Position numbers and translations under genes: made by a program
The notes under the pieces: model-generated
Database searches by the model: none
What the model was told of the DNA's origin: nothing
The model's input: the letters and a program-made list of their open reading frames with translations, nothing else
Shown here: piece after piece, positions 61,980 to 64,000 of the stretch
How positions within the stretch are numbered: position 1 is the first letter of the stretch
Layout of the letters: each line of letters opens with the position of its first letter
Source: Salvator merianae
Taxonomy: Eukaryota > Chordata > Lepidosauria > Squamata > Teiidae
Direction of reading: 5' to 3'
Assembly (NCBI GenBank): GCA_003586115.2
Contig: QVOM02000073.1
Span: forward strand, 40,215,192-40,279,191
DNA length: 64,000 nt

Positions 61980-62323
61980 AGGGTGTATGAATGTGCATAA
62001 ACCTATTTTTAACTGTTCACGTTGGTCTGTACTAAACTGCAAGGGTAATCAATCAGTCCATTTTGAACCTCAAACTGGATTGTCGAACCAGTTCTTTATT
62101 CTTGCAAACATTGAAAAAAGCCAAAAATAGGCCATAAACATTGCTGAACATGTTCTATTTCAGAGCCATTCAGAACAAACTGGTGCAGGGAGTTGTGGGG
62201 TTTATTTCAAACTCACCTCCTCATTTCAAATTTGAACTGAAGTCTCAAACCAGCAGAGAGTTTGGTTCAAATTTGAATCATGTTGAACTGGTTTGAAAAA
62301 GAATTGGTTCAGCACATCCCCAG
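61980..62323. mobile_element. Probable MITE 3 relative
   Basis: Left TAGGGTGTATGAATGTGCAT, right GGTTCAGCACATCCCCA. The interior is rich in GAACCAGTT and GAACTGGTTTGAA words as in MITE 3. No target duplication found. Confidence 0.5.
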
Positions 62324-63079
62324 TAGATTGATAAAATTATACATACTAGAAAACATCTATTAAGTTAGGGGTCAATATTTAGCATTCATTCAGTTAACTT
62401 ATGTACACAAACACATTCTGTGTGCCAGTCAGCGGTAGTTCTGACCTAAAGCACAATCCTTGAGTAAGTTGCTTGAAGTATCTTGCACAGGTTCCCCTCT
62501 ATGACAGGATCCACATGACAACAGCTTCTGCTGCTAGAAGGGTAGAGAGCTTGTGACAGCCATAAAAGTGGGAAGTCCACCAAGCCATGGCAGCACAAAT
62601 GTTAAAGCTGGGGCACATTTGTTCACCGGTTTTGACATTTCTGCCTATGACTCTGCAGGAAGGCACGGGAACTGCCCACAGAACTTGGCCATTTTCCATG
62701 CCTTCAGAAACAGGGCCATGTTTTCCAGCATAAAGGGCATGCTTTAAGGTAGGCCACACTGTGGTAGTGATGCAATAGGAGAGCAGGGGAAAATGCTGCC
62801 AGCGTGTTTTCTCCCACTATGTTGGGCATTCTCTACCCCTCTATGATGGAACGTAGGTATGGGATCCAGTGGATCTTATGTCCAATGAACATCCATGGTT
62901 CCATCAGATCCTGCCCATGATCTTCAAAATCTTTTGGTGAGGATCTTGTGCTCCTGTAGAATAAATAGTTGTAAAATACCACTTTACAGCTATCTAAATC
63001 TTCTACTTCAGGAATAAAGTAGGTAATTTGCATTTCCAGATGTTGAGCAAAAATGCACATGATACATATCCGTTGTCCT

Positions 63080-63250
63080 TGCTGCTTGGGGCTGATGGAA
63101 GTTGGAATCTAAAATCCAAAATGCCTATTTTCTCTACAAGTGCTCAATTTCTAATTTTATTTTCATTGTTTTTGACATTTATATCCTGCTCTTTACCCGA
63201 AGGTTCCAGTGCATCAGAGCATATGATAAAACACAAAATACTAAAACACA
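63080..63250 (-). mobile_element. Antisense LINE 3' end and short repeat
   Basis: GGGGCTGATGGAAGTTGGAATCTAAAA is a reverse copy of the 20.35 kb short repeat. TTTATATCCTGCTCTTTACCC after it is the reversed CGGGATATAAA-type end of a CR1/L2 LINE. Confidence 0.55.
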
Positions 63251-63339
63251 TTTAAAACATAACATGCCCAGTCTCTCTCCTTCTCTCCCACCCTGGCAGG
63301 ACTACATTCAGAGGAAACTATGAATCAAAGGTCTGGGTG

Positions 63340-63595
63340 AAGAGGTACATTTTAACCAGGCACCAAAAACTATGTAAAGTTAATGCCTGGCATACCCCTA
63401 CTGGGAGGCTATTTCAATGCCACAGAGGAGGCCCTCTGAAGGCAGTGGAACTACAAGAAGGCCCTCAGTTTGTAATCTTAAAACATGGGCAGATCTATAG
63501 GGGGAAAAGTGCTTCTTCAGATATTCAGGGCCCAAGTCATGTAGAGGCCTATATATCAATATCAACATTTTCAGACACTGTAATTGTTTTAGTAT
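63340..63595 (-). mobile_element. CR1/L2 LINE C-terminal fragment, antisense
   Basis: The minus strand encodes ILIYRPLHDLGPEYLKKHFS, then YRSAHVLR and VVPLPSEG blocks, the region after the LHWLPV block. It is the same protein region as 42330-42500 but from a different subfamily. It resumes at 63690 in the same orientation after a short sense-strand insert. Confidence 0.8.
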
Positions 63596-63685
63596 GTTCA
63601 TTTTAAATTGGTTTTTAATGTTGTAACCCACCCTGAGACCTCAGGTCTAGGGCGGGATAAAAATGCAAATAATAAATAAACAAAC
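63596..63685 (+). mobile_element. CR1/L2 3' tail inserted in opposite orientation
   Basis: GTTGTAACCCACCCTGAGACCTCAGGTCTAGGGCGGGATAAAAATGCAAATAATAAATAAA is the sense 3' end of this LINE clade (compare 42765-42820). It lies between two antisense pieces. Left boundary approximate. Confidence 0.7.
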
Positions 63686-63689
63686 ACTT

Positions 63690-64000
63690 TGTATAGGGCT
63701 CAGTAGTAAATTGGCAACCAGTTCAATTCCTTCAAGACCAGCATGATGTGCATCTAGCCAAAAACCGCTGTCAGCAGTCATGCTGCTGCATTTTGCACCA
63801 GCTCCAGCTTCTAAACCATCTTCAAGTAGCCCCATGTAGAGCACATTACAATAGTCTAGTCTAGAGCATGGATCACTGTGCCCAAGTTGTCTCAATTCAG
63901 GAAAGGCCAGAGCTGGTGAATCAGTCAGAGATGGAGGTGAGCACTCCTGGCCACCACTGCCACCTGAGCCTCAAACAACACCAATGAATCCAGAAGCATC
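63690..64000 (-). mobile_element. CR1/L2 LINE fragment, antisense, runs off the edge
   Basis: The minus strand reads SRLDYCNVLYMGL and then GAAGATGGTTTAGAAGCTGGAGCTGGTGCA, closely matching 41545-41565 joined to 42210 in the plus-strand copy, but without a MITE. It therefore shows an empty site homologous to the TTCGGAAG target of MITE 1. GAGGCTCAGGTGGCAGTGGTGGCCA near the edge matches 41392 onward. Confidence 0.88.

Overview
This is vertebrate nuclear DNA, almost certainly from a squamate reptile (lizard or snake). The pointers are a tRNA-derived SINE with a Bov-B-like body of the Sauria type (about 28.8-29.0 kb), CR1/L2-clade LINEs with (AAAT)n tails, a CR1 3' end finishing in ATTCTATG, a reptilian-type L1 ORF2 fragment, and many short TIR elements. 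I find no convincing host exon, tRNA gene, rRNA gene, CpG-island promoter or CRISPR array. The window is intergenic or deep intronic sequence, and every readable coding stretch is a transposon remnant.

Layout. 1-13 kb: CR1/L2 fragments at the left edge and at 3.2-3.65 kb, two degraded TIR repeats, a possible 1.5 kb CpG-rich TIR element (7.99-9.47 kb), and a small non-LTR RT fragment at 11.8 kb. 13-21 kb: mostly unique AT-rich DNA, an L1 ORF2 C-terminal fragment (16.5-17.3 kb), a hairpin at 17.8 kb, and a foldback MITE nested in another element at 18.3-18.8 kb. 20-40 kb: many copies of one 0.4-0.57 kb family with TIR near GGCCCTTTCTGCACTT ('family A' below), another MITE, the SINE, microsatellites and a CR1 3' end.

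40.8-47.9 kb is the centrepiece, a nest of insertions. A second TIR family ('family B', TIR near GGGCCTTTTCACACTTG) was invaded by a CR1/L2 LINE and by a Ty1/copia LTR retrotransposon (42887-47720, minus strand, 5-bp TSD GAAGT). Each of those was then hit by a hAT-like MITE with TAGGGRTGTGCAC ends and a perfect 8-bp TSD. The copia element keeps both LTRs, polypurine tract, gag, protease, integrase and RNase H remnants, but lost most of its RT. Its primer-binding site matches the anticodon arm of initiator tRNA-Met, as in Drosophila copia. The second MITE carries a pure run of 295 T.

48-64 kb: further family A and B copies, a GC-rich 549-bp hAT-like insertion with a perfect 8-bp TSD (50783-51331), a near-perfect 343-bp inverted repeat flanking a 1.59 kb TA-flanked element at its exact centre (52.0-54.3 kb), a CR1 endonuclease fragment, a 193-bp insertion with a 19-bp TSD, a CR1-like 3' UTR split by a third MITE, and antisense/sense CR1/L2 pieces at the right edge. 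No genes work together here. What the window offers is a relative chronology: family A/B elements oldest, LINEs and copia next, hAT-like MITEs latest. All family names rest on motifs read by eye; no alignment or database search was run.
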